NCBI GenBank assembly: GCA_964488355.1 | Contig: CAZAUJ010000004.1 | Coordinates: 119,554 to 183,553, forward strand | DNA length: 64,000 bases | Origin: Thermoanaerobaculum sp964488355 | Lineage (GTDB): Bacteria > Acidobacteriota > Thermoanaerobaculia > Thermoanaerobaculales > Thermoanaerobaculaceae | Direction: 5' to 3' | The notes under the pieces: generated by a model | The model's input: only the letters and a program-made list of their open reading frames with translations | Told to the model about the DNA's origin: nothing | Database searches by the model: none | Translations under genes and position numbers: made by a program | Part shown: positions 8,805-17,669 of the stretch, one piece after another | Numbering within the stretch: the stretch's first letter is position 1 | Layout: every line of letters starts with the position of its first letter

Positions 8805-9083
8805 TCACATGGGAGGCTCGGAGGGAGGGTTTGGGCCCTGCGGAATCTCGCCAAAGTTGTGCTCGTACATGGCGATGTTTTCCGAAAGGGCGTGCAGCAG
8901 CTGCTTGGCATGAACTGGGGTCATGACCACACGAGCGACCACCTGTACGTCTTCCCTTCCCGGCACGATGCGGCCGAAATCCAAGACGAACTCGGCGAAG
9001 TTGTGAACGATGGATGCGAAGTTGGCGTAGGTGCCCAGGCTCAACGGTTCGGGTACGGTAATCTTGATTTTTCCCTGGCTCAT
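8805..9083 (-). CDS. DUF3467 family protein
   Basis: This is a 92-residue protein starting MSQGKIKITVPEPLSLGTYANF. It has the conserved DUF3467 pattern (NFASIVHNFAEFVLDFGRI, VVMTPVHAKQLLHALSENI, YEHNFGEI). The family is small, cytoplasmic and of unknown function. A purine-rich GAGGGG precedes the ATG, and TACAAT (complement of 9099-9104) gives a plausible -10 with a short leader, so it may be transcribed separately from the glycosyltransferases upstream. The frame extends far upstream in shadow sequence; the family start is the ATG used here. Confidence 0.85.
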   Translation of the reverse strand: MSQGKIKITVPEPLSLGTYANFASIVHNFAEFVLDFGRIVPGREDVQVVARVVMTPVHAKQLLHALSENIAMYEHNFGEIPQGPNPPSEPPM

Positions 9084-9118
9084 AGCCCCTCCGCGGCCAT
9101 TGTATCCAAGGCACGGCC

Positions 9119-10681
9119 TTAGGGGAAAAGGCCCAGCTCCTCGGCCCAGGAGGGCCAGCATGTCTCTCCAAGAGGGGCTGGGGGCAGGGGTGGGGTCAAG
9201 GTGTATTTTGCCGGCAGACTCACCTCCGGCACCACTACCTTTTCCCCCGCTACCTGCACGAGGGCGTAGCTGGCTAGCCATGGGCCGGAAACCCTTGGTG
9301 CCTGCTCCAAGGCTTCCCGCAGGACGCGCTGCCGCGCCACCCAACCCTGAGGCGGGAGGAGCGTGCGGGGCTGCGGTAGCAGCGCCAGGTTGCAGTACCC
9401 CGGGTCGGCCAAGGAAAAACCGGCCAGTGGGTCGCGCCAGCGCCCCTGAGTATCGGCCAGCCAGCCGGAACAGCGCACCCGCCGCCCGCCGACAAAACGC
9501 CCGGCCGCGGCCACCGTGCCGGGCAGCAGCACCCGCGCCACCAAGGCGTGCACCTGGGCTTCTGTCATCCCGGGTGCCGGGCGCAGGAGTACGGCATGCG
9601 CGGCAGCTTCGGTTGCTTCGATCCAGGAGTATTTTTCCAACGGCTCCCGGACCCACACCCGCTGCCAAGCCGCAGGCCAAGGGCCCGGCCCTTCCCCGGG
9701 CAGGAGCACCACCGTCAGAGGAGGTAAGTCGGGCAAGCCCCAGCGGGTGCGGAATAGGCTTCGGCCGGGTACCAGGGGTTCGACAGCAGCAGTGGAGCGG
9801 GCAAACAGGGAGGCCAGGTGCTCCTCCAAGGCTTGGCGGGCCGCCAGGTTGGCTTGGGCCTTGGCGTAGGAGCTGGCGGCCATGGAACGGGGGCTTTCAC
9901 GCCAGTGGTAGAGCACGCCCCTCACGTGGCAGAAGCGGCCACCGGCAGCTAGCACGCGTAGGGCCAGGTCCCAATCCTGAGCCCCCTCCAGCCCCGGGCG
10001 GTGCCCGCCCACCTGAAGGATCAGGTTCCGGCGCACCACCCGCAGGTGGCTGACCTGGTTCCAGCAGAGGAGCAGGTGGTGGGAGAAACCCGGTTTGAAG
10101 CAGGGCCGACCGTGTCGCCCGCGCGTGTCCAGCTTGTCCTCGTCGGTGAAGAACCAATCCGCATCCGGGTGGAGCTGGGCGGCCTGGGCGATGGCGGCCA
10201 ACGCCTGGGGGTGGAGGAGGTCGTCGTGGTCCACAAAGGCCACGAACTCACCCTTCGCTTGGGCCACCAACTGGTTGCTGGCCACACTGATGCCGCCAGT
10301 GCTGCGGCGAGTCAAGAGGCGGATACGCCCATCCTCCCTGCCAACTCGCTCCAGCAGGCGCGCCACATGGGGATCGGGGGAGGCGTCGTCCAGCAGCAGG
10401 AACTGGAAATCGGCAAAGCTCTGTTGTCGGACGGAGGCTATGGCTGCTTCCAGGTGCGCTTCCGGCACGCGAAAAACGGGCATGACCAGGGAAAGGCTGA
10501 GGGTCTGGCCTCCCGCACCGATGGACGGCAGGTAGGCGCCTTGCTGCAGCTTTTGCCGATACTTACCGGCGGCGCGCAGCCCTCGCCAGGCCCGCCGGAG
10601 CTTGCTGGCAAGGCTGGCAGGCTGCCTGAGCCAAAGACTGGAGGCCCGGAGCCGGAGAACCAGCGTGCGCAGCCAGCTCAC
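9119..10681 (-). CDS. Glycosyltransferase family 2 protein
   Basis: This 520-residue cytoplasmic transferase is predicted to add sugars from nucleotide donors to a surface polysaccharide or glycolipid. A GT2 domain (about residues 60-300) shows LSLVMPVFRVPEAHLEAAIAS, a DDASPD nucleotide-binding motif, and VDHDDLLHP as the DXD region. A TDEDKLD segment and DWDLALRVLAAG follow, the pattern of rhamnosyltransferase-like GT2 enzymes. The C-terminal about 200 residues are not recognised. The GTG start (complement of 10679-10681) overlaps the stop of the upstream gene as GTGA, so this is the third gene in a translationally coupled set. Confidence 0.82.
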   Translation of the reverse strand: MSWLRTLVLRLRASSLWLRQPASLASKLRRAWRGLRAAGKYRQKLQQGAYLPSIGAGGQTLSLSLVMPVFRVPEAHLEAAIASVRQQSFADFQFLLLDDASPDPHVARLLERVGREDGRIRLLTRRSTGGISVASNQLVAQAKGEFVAFVDHDDLLHPQALAAIAQAAQLHPDADWFFTDEDKLDTRGRHGRPCFKPGFSHHLLLCWNQVSHLRVVRRNLILQVGGHRPGLEGAQDWDLALRVLAAGGRFCHVRGVLYHWRESPRSMAASSYAKAQANLAARQALEEHLASLFARSTAAVEPLVPGRSLFRTRWGLPDLPPLTVVLLPGEGPGPWPAAWQRVWVREPLEKYSWIEATEAAAHAVLLRPAPGMTEAQVHALVARVLLPGTVAAAGRFVGGRRVRCSGWLADTQGRWRDPLAGFSLADPGYCNLALLPQPRTLLPPQGWVARQRVLREALEQAPRVSGPWLASYALVQVAGEKVVVPEVSLPAKYTLTPPLPPAPLGETCWPSWAEELGLFP

Positions 10682-13047
10682 GGGGGGTGGCCTTGGTGTG
10701 CCTGTTGCCAGCCGCGGTAAAGGGCCCAAAGGAGCAAGCCCTTGTAGAGTTTTTTCGGCAGCGGCACATGGGCCTGGTCCAGCCAGCCGGCCACCGGCGC
10801 CAACAGGGCAGCGAAAGGCCAAAAGAACCGCCAACGCCAGGGGGGTCGCTCGGGAGGCAGGGCCGGGTCCCCAGCTAGCTCCGGGTGAAGGCGTAGGAGG
10901 GTGGGGAGGGCCTGGCCCACCTTGCGCTGCCGCCGGAGGAACGAGGCCAGGGTGGTTGGGTGATGGTGGTGTACGCGCGCCCGCGTGCACAGCACGATGC
11001 GCACACCCTGCAGGCTCAAGCGGTAACCCAGCTCCGCGTCCTCCCAAGCGGCGTGCTGGAACGTTTCGTGAAAGGGTGAATCCCCCAAGAGCTCGCGGGG
11101 GAGCGAAACGTTGGAGGTATAAAAGCACGTGAAGGCCATGTCCTCGTTGTCCTGGAACAGGCCGTAAGCAAACTGCTCACCTTCGCTGTTTACGTAGCGG
11201 AGAAAGGGCGTGACCGCCATGTGCGACGTGTCCCAGTCGGTGAGGCCCACGACCGCACAGGGTCCTTCCAGCTTTCGGTGGGCGGCCAGGTGTGCCTCGA
11301 GGAAATCGCGCTCCGGGATGGTGTCGTCCCCGAGGAAAACCACCAGCTCCCCCTTGGCCTGGCGCAGCCCCAGGTTGCGGGCAGCAGCCGGCCCGCGGTT
11401 AGCTTGGCGCAAGGCCAAAAGAGGGAGCCGGTGCCGGTGAGCCTCAGCCCAAGCCTGCAGGCGCCCCCAGGTCCCATCCGTGGAGCCGTCATCCACCACC
11501 ACAACCTGAAAAGGGGCAACGGTTTGCTGAGCCAAGGCCTCCAAGGTACGCATTAAGGTGGGGAGGCGGTTGTAGGTGGGGATGACCACGGAAATGCGGG
11601 GCTCCCACCCGGGCCGATTTTCCGCCGCAGTGGCAAACCGCACCTCGCGCACCTCCAAACCCAGCGGACGGAAGTCCCGGTTGCCCATGTGGTGGTGGCC
11701 AGTCACCTCGGGGGCCTGCAAGACCACGTGCACAAGCCCCTGCTCATCCGCCGTTGCCGGCACCTCCACCGGCTCCCCTTGCCCTCCGGACACCGCTGCT
11801 TCGTACCGCTGGCCGTTGGCGGTGATGATCACGGACTCAGGCGGGAGATGGGGAAACGGTCTGCGTATGCGAAGGGACAGGCTGCCTTTCGCCTTGGGTG
11901 CAACCTGCAGGCGCAAGCTGGCGTGCCCGGTGGTCAGCCGCCATGCCGTGCCGCGGGGGTCGGGCACGCGGTACCAGCCGTAACCCAGCCGACCGCGCGC
12001 CGAGTCCTTCCCGGGCAACAGCACCGGCGAGGGCACCAGCTGCCCAAAGGTCGCTGGCAGTGGCAGTTGCGGGGGTTCGGGCGGGAAGGGTGCCTCACTC
12101 ACCAGGCCTCGTTTTCGCAGATCCTCGAAGGAACAAACTCGGCGACGCCGGCCTCGGGCAGCGAGGGTGCCGGGCAGGTGCCAAAGGTTCCACAGGAGCA
12201 CGGAAAGCGCGGTGCCAAAGGCCCGCTGCCGCCACCAAAGCTTGGCCAGGTTCCAGCTGCTCTTAAGCAACCAAGGCCACTCCAAACACTTCAGGTTGGT
12301 GCGGAGCAGGTGGCGAGCTCCCAGCAGGCTCCGTCGCCTTTGGCCTTCCCGGTTGGCCATCGTCCCGCCGAAGGCATGCCAAACCACCGCATCGCGGCTG
12401 AGGAGCACCTTCCTACCGGAAAGCCAAGCGCGCAGGCCAAAATCCACGTCTTCGTGGTACATGAAGAAGGCCGGGTCAAAGCCACCCAGCTGGAGAAAAT
12501 CTCGCTTGCGAAAGAGGGCCGCGGCCGCCGTGGGGAAAAGCACCTCCTCCACCTGGGGCACCTGGTTGGCTTCCTGGCGAGGGTGGCCGAAAAAGCGATC
12601 GAAGCCAAAGCCCAGCCAGGTGAGGCCCCCGCCGCGGGCGTTGTAAAGCTCCGGGTGCTGCAGGAGGAGCAGCGTGGCGCAAACGGCGACGGCTTCCGGG
12701 TGCCCTTCCAGGGTAGCCACTAGGTGCTGAAGCCAGCCGGGATCCACCACCGTATCGTTGTTCAGCAGGGCCACCAGCTCCGCCCGCGCTTCGGCTATCC
12801 CCCGGTGGTTGGCTGCGCCGAAGCCCAGGTTGCGTGAGAGGGGCAGCACGCGCACCCAGGGAAAGTTTGCTCGCACCCAGCTCACCGAGCCGTCACAGGA
12901 GCCGTTGTCCACCAGGATGGTTTCAAATTCCACGCCTTCTGTGGCCGCGAGGGAAGGCAAGCAGCGCTGGAGGTGATGCTGGCCGTTGTAGTTGACAATG
13001 ATTACGCTCACCTGTGGCTTTTGGCTGTGCTTTACCAACTCAGGCAC
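10678..13047 (-). CDS. Two-domain GT2 glycosyltransferase
   Basis: This 789-residue protein has two GT2 catalytic domains. The first (residues about 10-280) has VSVIIVNYNGQHHL, LVDNGSCDGS, ALLNNDTVVDPGWL and a MYHEDVDFGLRA acceptor motif. The second (about 490-720) has RISVVIPTYNRL, VVVDDGSTDGT, VFLGDDTIPE and WEDAELGYRLS. About 200 residues between them are beta-rich and may be a carbohydrate-binding or spacer domain. Two domains suggest it adds two sugars in sequence or alternates linkages. It overlaps both neighbours by a few bases. Confidence 0.85.
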   Translation of the reverse strand: MPELVKHSQKPQVSVIIVNYNGQHHLQRCLPSLAATEGVEFETILVDNGSCDGSVSWVRANFPWVRVLPLSRNLGFGAANHRGIAEARAELVALLNNDTVVDPGWLQHLVATLEGHPEAVAVCATLLLLQHPELYNARGGGLTWLGFGFDRFFGHPRQEANQVPQVEEVLFPTAAAALFRKRDFLQLGGFDPAFFMYHEDVDFGLRAWLSGRKVLLSRDAVVWHAFGGTMANREGQRRRSLLGARHLLRTNLKCLEWPWLLKSSWNLAKLWWRQRAFGTALSVLLWNLWHLPGTLAARGRRRRVCSFEDLRKRGLVSEAPFPPEPPQLPLPATFGQLVPSPVLLPGKDSARGRLGYGWYRVPDPRGTAWRLTTGHASLRLQVAPKAKGSLSLRIRRPFPHLPPESVIITANGQRYEAAVSGGQGEPVEVPATADEQGLVHVVLQAPEVTGHHHMGNRDFRPLGLEVREVRFATAAENRPGWEPRISVVIPTYNRLPTLMRTLEALAQQTVAPFQVVVVDDGSTDGTWGRLQAWAEAHRHRLPLLALRQANRGPAAARNLGLRQAKGELVVFLGDDTIPERDFLEAHLAAHRKLEGPCAVVGLTDWDTSHMAVTPFLRYVNSEGEQFAYGLFQDNEDMAFTCFYTSNVSLPRELLGDSPFHETFQHAAWEDAELGYRLSLQGVRIVLCTRARVHHHHPTTLASFLRRQRKVGQALPTLLRLHPELAGDPALPPERPPWRWRFFWPFAALLAPVAGWLDQAHVPLPKKLYKGLLLWALYRGWQQAHQGHPP

Positions 13048-15313
13048 CCTGGCCTCCTAAAAAGCGCGTGCGGAGGCGCCGCAGCAGCTGCAGCACCCGC
13101 CACCCGCGGGAAGCCTGGATGGCCGCCAGTGTCCGCTCCAACTCTTCCACCCGCACCCGCAGGGCGGCCACCTCCAACGTTCGCGCCTCACCGTAGCGGC
13201 GCATATACTCACTCCAGGCCGCCGGCGTGAGCAGCGGCCAATGTTTGGCCAAGACCTGGGCAAAGTGGGGCCAGCGGTGGTCGCCGGCGGTAGCCAAGCC
13301 CTGACCAAGACCAGGCTGCACGTGGTAGGTGGCGGTGACTTCCGGGCAATGGACAAAGGGCGTGTGCTGGGCCAGGCGTAGCCACAGGTCCCAATCCTCA
13401 AAATAGGTAAGCTGCTGGTGAAAGCCACCCACCCGCAGCGCCAGCTCCCTGGCAAAAAGGACCGCCATAACGGGGATGTAGTTTTCGAACAGCAGGCGAA
13501 CCGGGTCAAAAGGGGAGGCGAACAGGCCGCGGGCGAGTACGGGTGGGGTTGCGCCCTGGCCCCAGTGCACCACCTCCACATTGCTGTAGGCCACCTGGGC
13601 GCCGTTCTCGACCGCCCCCGCCAGGACCCGCAGGTGATTGGGGCGCAGCTCGTCGTCGTCGTCCAGAAAGTTCACGAAGGCGCTAGCCGCTGCCTCAAGC
13701 CCTGCCTGGGCTGCAGCGCTTCTGCCCCGGGGTTGGGGGTGGTGCACCAGCCGCAGGGGCAATGTGCGCAGCAACTCTCCCAGGATCGGTGTCGGGTCGG
13801 CGCCGCCGTCGTTGACCACCACTACCTCCTGCGGCCGCACCTCCTGGCAGGCGATGCTGGCTAGGGCCCGGCGCAGGCCTTCGGGCCGGTTTTGCGTGCG
13901 TACCACCACCGACACGGTGGGTGGCGACCACAGGTGCACGCTCTTTTCCCGTTCCCATGCCTGGGCGATGCCCTCCAGCCTTTCCGTAAGCCTTTTGCAC
14001 GAGGCGGGTGAGAGCTCCCGGTTCCAAAAGTTGACCAGGGCCTCCCAGGTGCGCCAGCCGGCGCGCACCAAGCCGCGCGGCACCGGCACGCGCTCACAGG
14101 AATCTTGCCTTTGCTGAAGGTGCGCCAGCGAGACGCCCTCTTCGAGAAGCTTTTGCCACAACTGGGCCAGCTTTTCTGCCGCCCGTTGGGCCTGAGCGTT
14201 GATGGCCTCCGACCAGGCGGGAAGCGGCGCTTGAGGGGCAAGGCCCAGGCGCCAAAGCATGCCCCGGAAAAACCATTGCAGCTCCACCACTTCCGGCAGG
14301 GGCGGCTGCGTCCAGGCGCCAAACAGAGGCACCAGCTCCTCGTCTCGCCGCGTGCGCCCATGCTGCACCTGGCGGCGCTTGGTCTCCAGGTGGGGGAGCC
14401 AGCTGGCCAACTGCGCCAAGGCGGCCAGGTGAGCTAAGGTATCGGTCGCCAGCGCTGGCTGGCGGTCCCAGGGAGGGGTAAGGCAGGCCCACCACCCGCG
14501 GGCAAAGGTGAGGGAGCAGGCCGCGAGCAGGAAAACCCCCATGCGCTCGGCAGCCCAGTTCTTCACCACGTTGGCCAAGCCGTTGCGCTCCAGAAGAATG
14601 CGCTTGCGCGGGGGAAAGCCTGCCCCCCAGCTCGCATGGCCGCGGTGAAAGACCACGGCTTGGGGGCAAAGCCAGATGGCATGGCCCCAGAGGTTGGTCC
14701 GCCAACCCAGATCCACGTCTTCGAAAAACGAAAAGTACTCGGGGTCGAAACCACCCAGCTGGAGGAAGGTCAGCCGGTGGACGAGAAGGGCGCCAGCGCA
14801 GCCGAACAGTAGGGGTTTTTCTTCCACCTGAACCGCGTCTGTCGGCTCCCCGCTGTGCCGTTGCCACGCCTGCCCGAAGAAAAAGGTGTCGCCGCCCACG
14901 AAGTCAATGCGCGAGCCGTCCCAGGAGAGGATGGTGCTGGCAACACCTGCGGCCTCTGGGTGGCGCCGGCGGCAGGCGTGCAGTTGGGAAAGCCAGTCGG
15001 GGGCCACGCGCGTGTCGTTGTTGAGCAGAGCCAACCACTCCGCTTCCGCCGCTTCCGCCGCGCGGTTGTAGGCGGCGGAAAAGCCCAGGTTTCCCTCCAA
15101 GGCCAACACACGCACCCAGGGAAATCGACTGCGCACCAGCTCGAGCGAGCCGTCCTGGGAGCCGTTGTCCACCAGCCATACCTCGTCCGGCTCCTGCGGG
15201 TTGGCTGGCACCCCGGCAGCGGTAAACACGTCCAGCTGGCCGAGGGAGGCCAGACAGTCGGGCAGGAAGGCCTCGCCGTTGTAGTTAAGCACCAGCACGG
15301 CGGTGCGTACCAT
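13040..15313 (-). CDS. Two-domain GT2 glycosyltransferase
   Basis: This 757-residue protein has an N-terminal GT2 domain (TAVLVLNYNGEAF, LVDNGSQDGS, ALLNNDTRVAPDWL, FFEDVDLGWR) and a second one after about residue 440 (VSVVVRTQNRPEGL, VVVNDGG, FLDDDDELRPNH, YFEDWDLWLRLAQ). The last about 45 residues are a short coiled coil (RVEELERTLAAIQ). The ATG at complement 15311-15313 lies 7 nt after a TAGAAT box, favouring it over an ATG 9 nt upstream that would sit inside the box. It is first of three coupled glycosyltransferase genes, probably for O-antigen, capsule or exopolysaccharide synthesis. Confidence 0.83.
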   Translation of the reverse strand: MVRTAVLVLNYNGEAFLPDCLASLGQLDVFTAAGVPANPQEPDEVWLVDNGSQDGSLELVRSRFPWVRVLALEGNLGFSAAYNRAAEAAEAEWLALLNNDTRVAPDWLSQLHACRRRHPEAAGVASTILSWDGSRIDFVGGDTFFFGQAWQRHSGEPTDAVQVEEKPLLFGCAGALLVHRLTFLQLGGFDPEYFSFFEDVDLGWRTNLWGHAIWLCPQAVVFHRGHASWGAGFPPRKRILLERNGLANVVKNWAAERMGVFLLAACSLTFARGWWACLTPPWDRQPALATDTLAHLAALAQLASWLPHLETKRRQVQHGRTRRDEELVPLFGAWTQPPLPEVVELQWFFRGMLWRLGLAPQAPLPAWSEAINAQAQRAAEKLAQLWQKLLEEGVSLAHLQQRQDSCERVPVPRGLVRAGWRTWEALVNFWNRELSPASCKRLTERLEGIAQAWEREKSVHLWSPPTVSVVVRTQNRPEGLRRALASIACQEVRPQEVVVVNDGGADPTPILGELLRTLPLRLVHHPQPRGRSAAAQAGLEAAASAFVNFLDDDDELRPNHLRVLAGAVENGAQVAYSNVEVVHWGQGATPPVLARGLFASPFDPVRLLFENYIPVMAVLFARELALRVGGFHQQLTYFEDWDLWLRLAQHTPFVHCPEVTATYHVQPGLGQGLATAGDHRWPHFAQVLAKHWPLLTPAAWSEYMRRYGEARTLEVAALRVRVEELERTLAAIQASRGWRVLQLLRRLRTRFLGGQGA

Positions 15314-15326
15314 CGGGGGCATTCTA
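15314..15326 (-). promoter_or_regulatory. Putative -10 element for leaderless glycosyltransferase transcript
   Basis: TAGAAT (complement of 15321-15326) is followed by seven bases (GCCCCCG) and the start codon of the glycosyltransferase operon. A near-identical arrangement (TACAAT, GCCCCC, start) occurs at 55449-55460. Confidence 0.5.
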
Positions 15327-15406
15327 ACCAACGGCACAGGAGCCCGCTCCCAACTCATCCGTTACCCTTCGCACCCGCTGCTCCCTGAGGGTCTCCAGAA
15401 CCGATG

Positions 15407-15436
15407 TTGACCCTCCGGGCCCAGGAGCCTTAAAAT
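15407..15436 (+). promoter_or_regulatory. Sigma70-type promoter of pruA
   Basis: TTGACC at 15407-15412 and TAAAAT at 15431-15436 are separated by 18 bp. A start near 15443 would give a leader of about 34 nt ending in a GGGAGGG ribosome-binding site at 15467-15473, four bases before the pruA ATG. Confidence 0.6.
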
Positions 15437-15476
15437 GCCTTTGCGCGGCTTTTCACAAGCCTGCGTGGGAGGGTCT

Positions 15477-17105
15477 ATGAGCGGCAGCTACCGCATTCCC
15501 AAGCCGGTAAACGAACCCGTGCGTCAGTACGCCCCGGGGAGCCCTGAGCGGGCCTCTTTAAAGGCCAAGCTGGCCAGCATGCGCAGCCAGGAGGTGGAGA
15601 TCCCATTGATCATCGGGGGCAAGGAAGTGCGCACTGGCCGGCTTGGCACGTGCGTCATGCCCCACCGGCACGGCCACGTGCTGGCCCGCTATCACAAGGC
15701 GGGCCCGAAGGAGGTGGCCATGGCGATTGAGGCCGCCTTGGAGGCGCACAAGAGCTGGTCGCGTCTTCCCTGGTACGACAGGGCGGCAGTTTTTCTCAAA
15801 GCGGCGGAGCTTTTGGCGGGTCCTTGGCGTGACACGCTCAACGCAGCCACCATGCTGGGGCAATCCAAGACGGTTTTCCAAGCGGAGATTGACTCGGCGT
15901 GCGAGATCATAGACTTTTGGCGCTACAACCCGTACTTCATGCAGCAAATTTACGATGACCAGCCCTATTCGCCCCTTGGGCAATGGAACCGGGTGGAATA
16001 CCGGCCGTTGGAAGGCTTCGTCTTTGCCGTGACGCCCTTCAACTTCACCTCTATCGGTGCCAACCTGCCCACCTCGCCCGCCCTGATGGGCAACACGGTA
16101 GTGTGGAAGCCCGCCTCCACTGCTGTTTACTCCGCCTACTTCACCTACAAGCTGCTGGAAGAGGCGGGTTTGCCCCCGGGTGTGATTAACCTCGTGGTGG
16201 GTTCGGGGGCGGAGGTGGGCAACCCGGTGCTGGCTTCGGAGCACCTGGCCGGGCTGCACTTTACCGGCTCCACCGCCACGTTCCAGTCCATGTGGCGCAC
16301 CATGGCGGAAAACTTGCCGCGCTACCGTTCCTATCCTCGGGTGGTGGGGGAAACGGGGGGCAAGGATTTCGTGTTTGCCCACCTCTCGGCCGATGTACCG
16401 GCGCTGGTCACTGCGCTGGTGCGCGGGGCCTTTGAGTACCAAGGACAGAAGTGCTCCGCGGCTTCCCGCGCCTACATTCCTGCCTCCCTCTGGCCAAAGG
16501 TAAGGGAGCAGCTCTTGGCCCAGGTAGCGGAGATCAAGGTTGGGGACGTGGAGGATTTCCGCAACTTCATGGGAGCGGTGATCGACCGGGCCGCCTTCGA
16601 CAGCATCGTCTCCTACATCGAATACGCTCGCAGCTCGCCCGATGCGGAGATTCTCGCCGGAGGTAGCTGCGATGCCAGCGAGGGCTACTTCATCCAGCCG
16701 ACGGTGGTTTTGGCCAAAGACCCCCAGATGAAGCTCATGCGTGAGGAAATCTTTGGGCCGGTACTGACGATCTTTGTCTATGCGGACGAGCGGCTGGAGG
16801 AGGCGGTGAAGCTGTGCGACCAAACCTCCCCTTATGCCCTCACCGGTGCCATTTTTGCCCAGGACCGCCAGGCGATTTCCTGGCTTTCGCAGCAGCTGCG
16901 CGACGCGGCAGGCAACTTTTACATCAACGACAAACCCACGGGCGCGGTGGTGGGCCAGCAGCCCTTTGGCGGGGCCCGTGCCTCCGGCACCAACGATAAG
17001 GCCGGCTCCATGTGGAACCTCATCCGCTGGGTGAGCCCGAGGGCAATTAAGGAAACCTTCGTGCCCCCGCGGCATTTTGCCTATCCCTTCATGGGCGAAA
17101 CGTAG
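15477..17105 (+). CDS. pruA: L-glutamate gamma-semialdehyde (P5C) dehydrogenase
   Basis: This enzyme oxidises glutamate semialdehyde/P5C to glutamate with NAD+, the second step of proline catabolism. The 542-residue protein is an aldehyde dehydrogenase. It shows the cofactor-domain segment VTPFNFTSIGANLP, FTGSTATF, the VGETGGKD catalytic-glutamate region, and the nucleophile cysteine in GQKCSAASRAYIP. EEIFGPVLTIFVY and the C-terminal NDKPTGAVVGQQPFGG complete the family pattern. The motif set matches the group-1, stand-alone P5CDH better than bifunctional PutA. ATG 15477 follows GGGAGGG; an upstream in-frame ATG at 15435 lies in the -10 box. No proline dehydrogenase is nearby. Confidence 0.92.
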   Translation: MSGSYRIPKPVNEPVRQYAPGSPERASLKAKLASMRSQEVEIPLIIGGKEVRTGRLGTCVMPHRHGHVLARYHKAGPKEVAMAIEAALEAHKSWSRLPWYDRAAVFLKAAELLAGPWRDTLNAATMLGQSKTVFQAEIDSACEIIDFWRYNPYFMQQIYDDQPYSPLGQWNRVEYRPLEGFVFAVTPFNFTSIGANLPTSPALMGNTVVWKPASTAVYSAYFTYKLLEEAGLPPGVINLVVGSGAEVGNPVLASEHLAGLHFTGSTATFQSMWRTMAENLPRYRSYPRVVGETGGKDFVFAHLSADVPALVTALVRGAFEYQGQKCSAASRAYIPASLWPKVREQLLAQVAEIKVGDVEDFRNFMGAVIDRAAFDSIVSYIEYARSSPDAEILAGGSCDASEGYFIQPTVVLAKDPQMKLMREEIFGPVLTIFVYADERLEEAVKLCDQTSPYALTGAIFAQDRQAISWLSQQLRDAAGNFYINDKPTGAVVGQQPFGGARASGTNDKAGSMWNLIRWVSPRAIKETFVPPRHFAYPFMGET

Positions 17106-17127
17106 GGCAGGGTGCGAGAAAAAACGG

Positions 17128-17152
17128 GGCGGGCCGAGGGCCCGCCTTTTTT
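17128..17152 (+). terminator. Rho-independent terminator of pruA
   Basis: An 8-bp perfect GC stem (GGCGGGCC, GAG loop, GGCCCGCC) is followed by six T on the plus strand. On the minus strand the same hairpin is followed three bases later by six T, so it may also end the sigma/anti-sigma transcript. Confidence 0.85.
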
Positions 17153-17177
17153 CCACGCCGGGCTTGCTTGTGGCAGC

Positions 17178-17669
17178 TCATTCGGAGGGCAGCTCTTGCC
17201 CCTGCCGCCGGCGGCGGCTGGTACGCAGGTCTGCCAGCAGCATCCACAAGCCCAGGAGGATGAGGGCCAAGGGCCACCAATCGGCGAGGAAAGAGAAGTC
17301 CAGGGGGTAGAAGTTGCTGTAGAGGGCCAGCGCTCCGGCCAAGATCAAAGCCAAACCCAAAACAAGGTTTCCTCGGTGCGGGCTGGTTTGGCTGGGCGTG
17401 GGGGTAGGCCCGATTGCCAGCTGATAGGCATCGATCATGGCGTAAAAGAACACGAAGGCGATGATCGCACCGGAGAGGTCCGCATGCTCTCCAAGCCACA
17501 AACTGGCCAGAAACGCGCCAAAAAAGGCAATGCCCCTTTGTTGGAAGCCCAAGTAGACGTGGCCCAAGCCTGGCAGCAAGGAAAACACAAGGGCCACTCC
17601 CGGCGATTTCCGTCGTGGAGTTGGGGGGAGAGGCGGCGGTGTTGGCTGAGGGTTGTACGCTTCGCTCAT
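17178..17669 (-). CDS. Membrane protein with LiaF-like/DUF5668 segment
   Basis: This 163-residue membrane protein starts with a proline-rich cytoplasmic tail. About four hydrophobic segments follow: a TM2/DUF5683-like pair (SLLPGLGHVYLGFQQRGIAFF) and a C-terminal pair (LVLGLALILAGALAL and WWPLALILLGLWMLL) resembling DUF5668/LiaF-type regions. A basic RRRRQ tail follows. It is the third gene of the ECF sigma/anti-sigma operon, overlapping the anti-sigma stop. A role in sensing or relaying envelope stress is inferred from context only. Confidence 0.7.
   Translation of the reverse strand: MSEAYNPQPTPPPLPPTPRRKSPGVALVFSLLPGLGHVYLGFQQRGIAFFGAFLASLWLGEHADLSGAIIAFVFFYAMIDAYQLAIGPTPTPSQTSPHRGNLVLGLALILAGALALYSNFYPLDFSFLADWWPLALILLGLWMLLADLRTSRRRRQGQELPSE

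Noticed and set aside
15558..17156. A 532-codon open frame on the minus strand opposite pruA
   Set aside because: Antisense shadow of the aldehyde dehydrogenase, with no recognisable domain and no ribosome-binding site.
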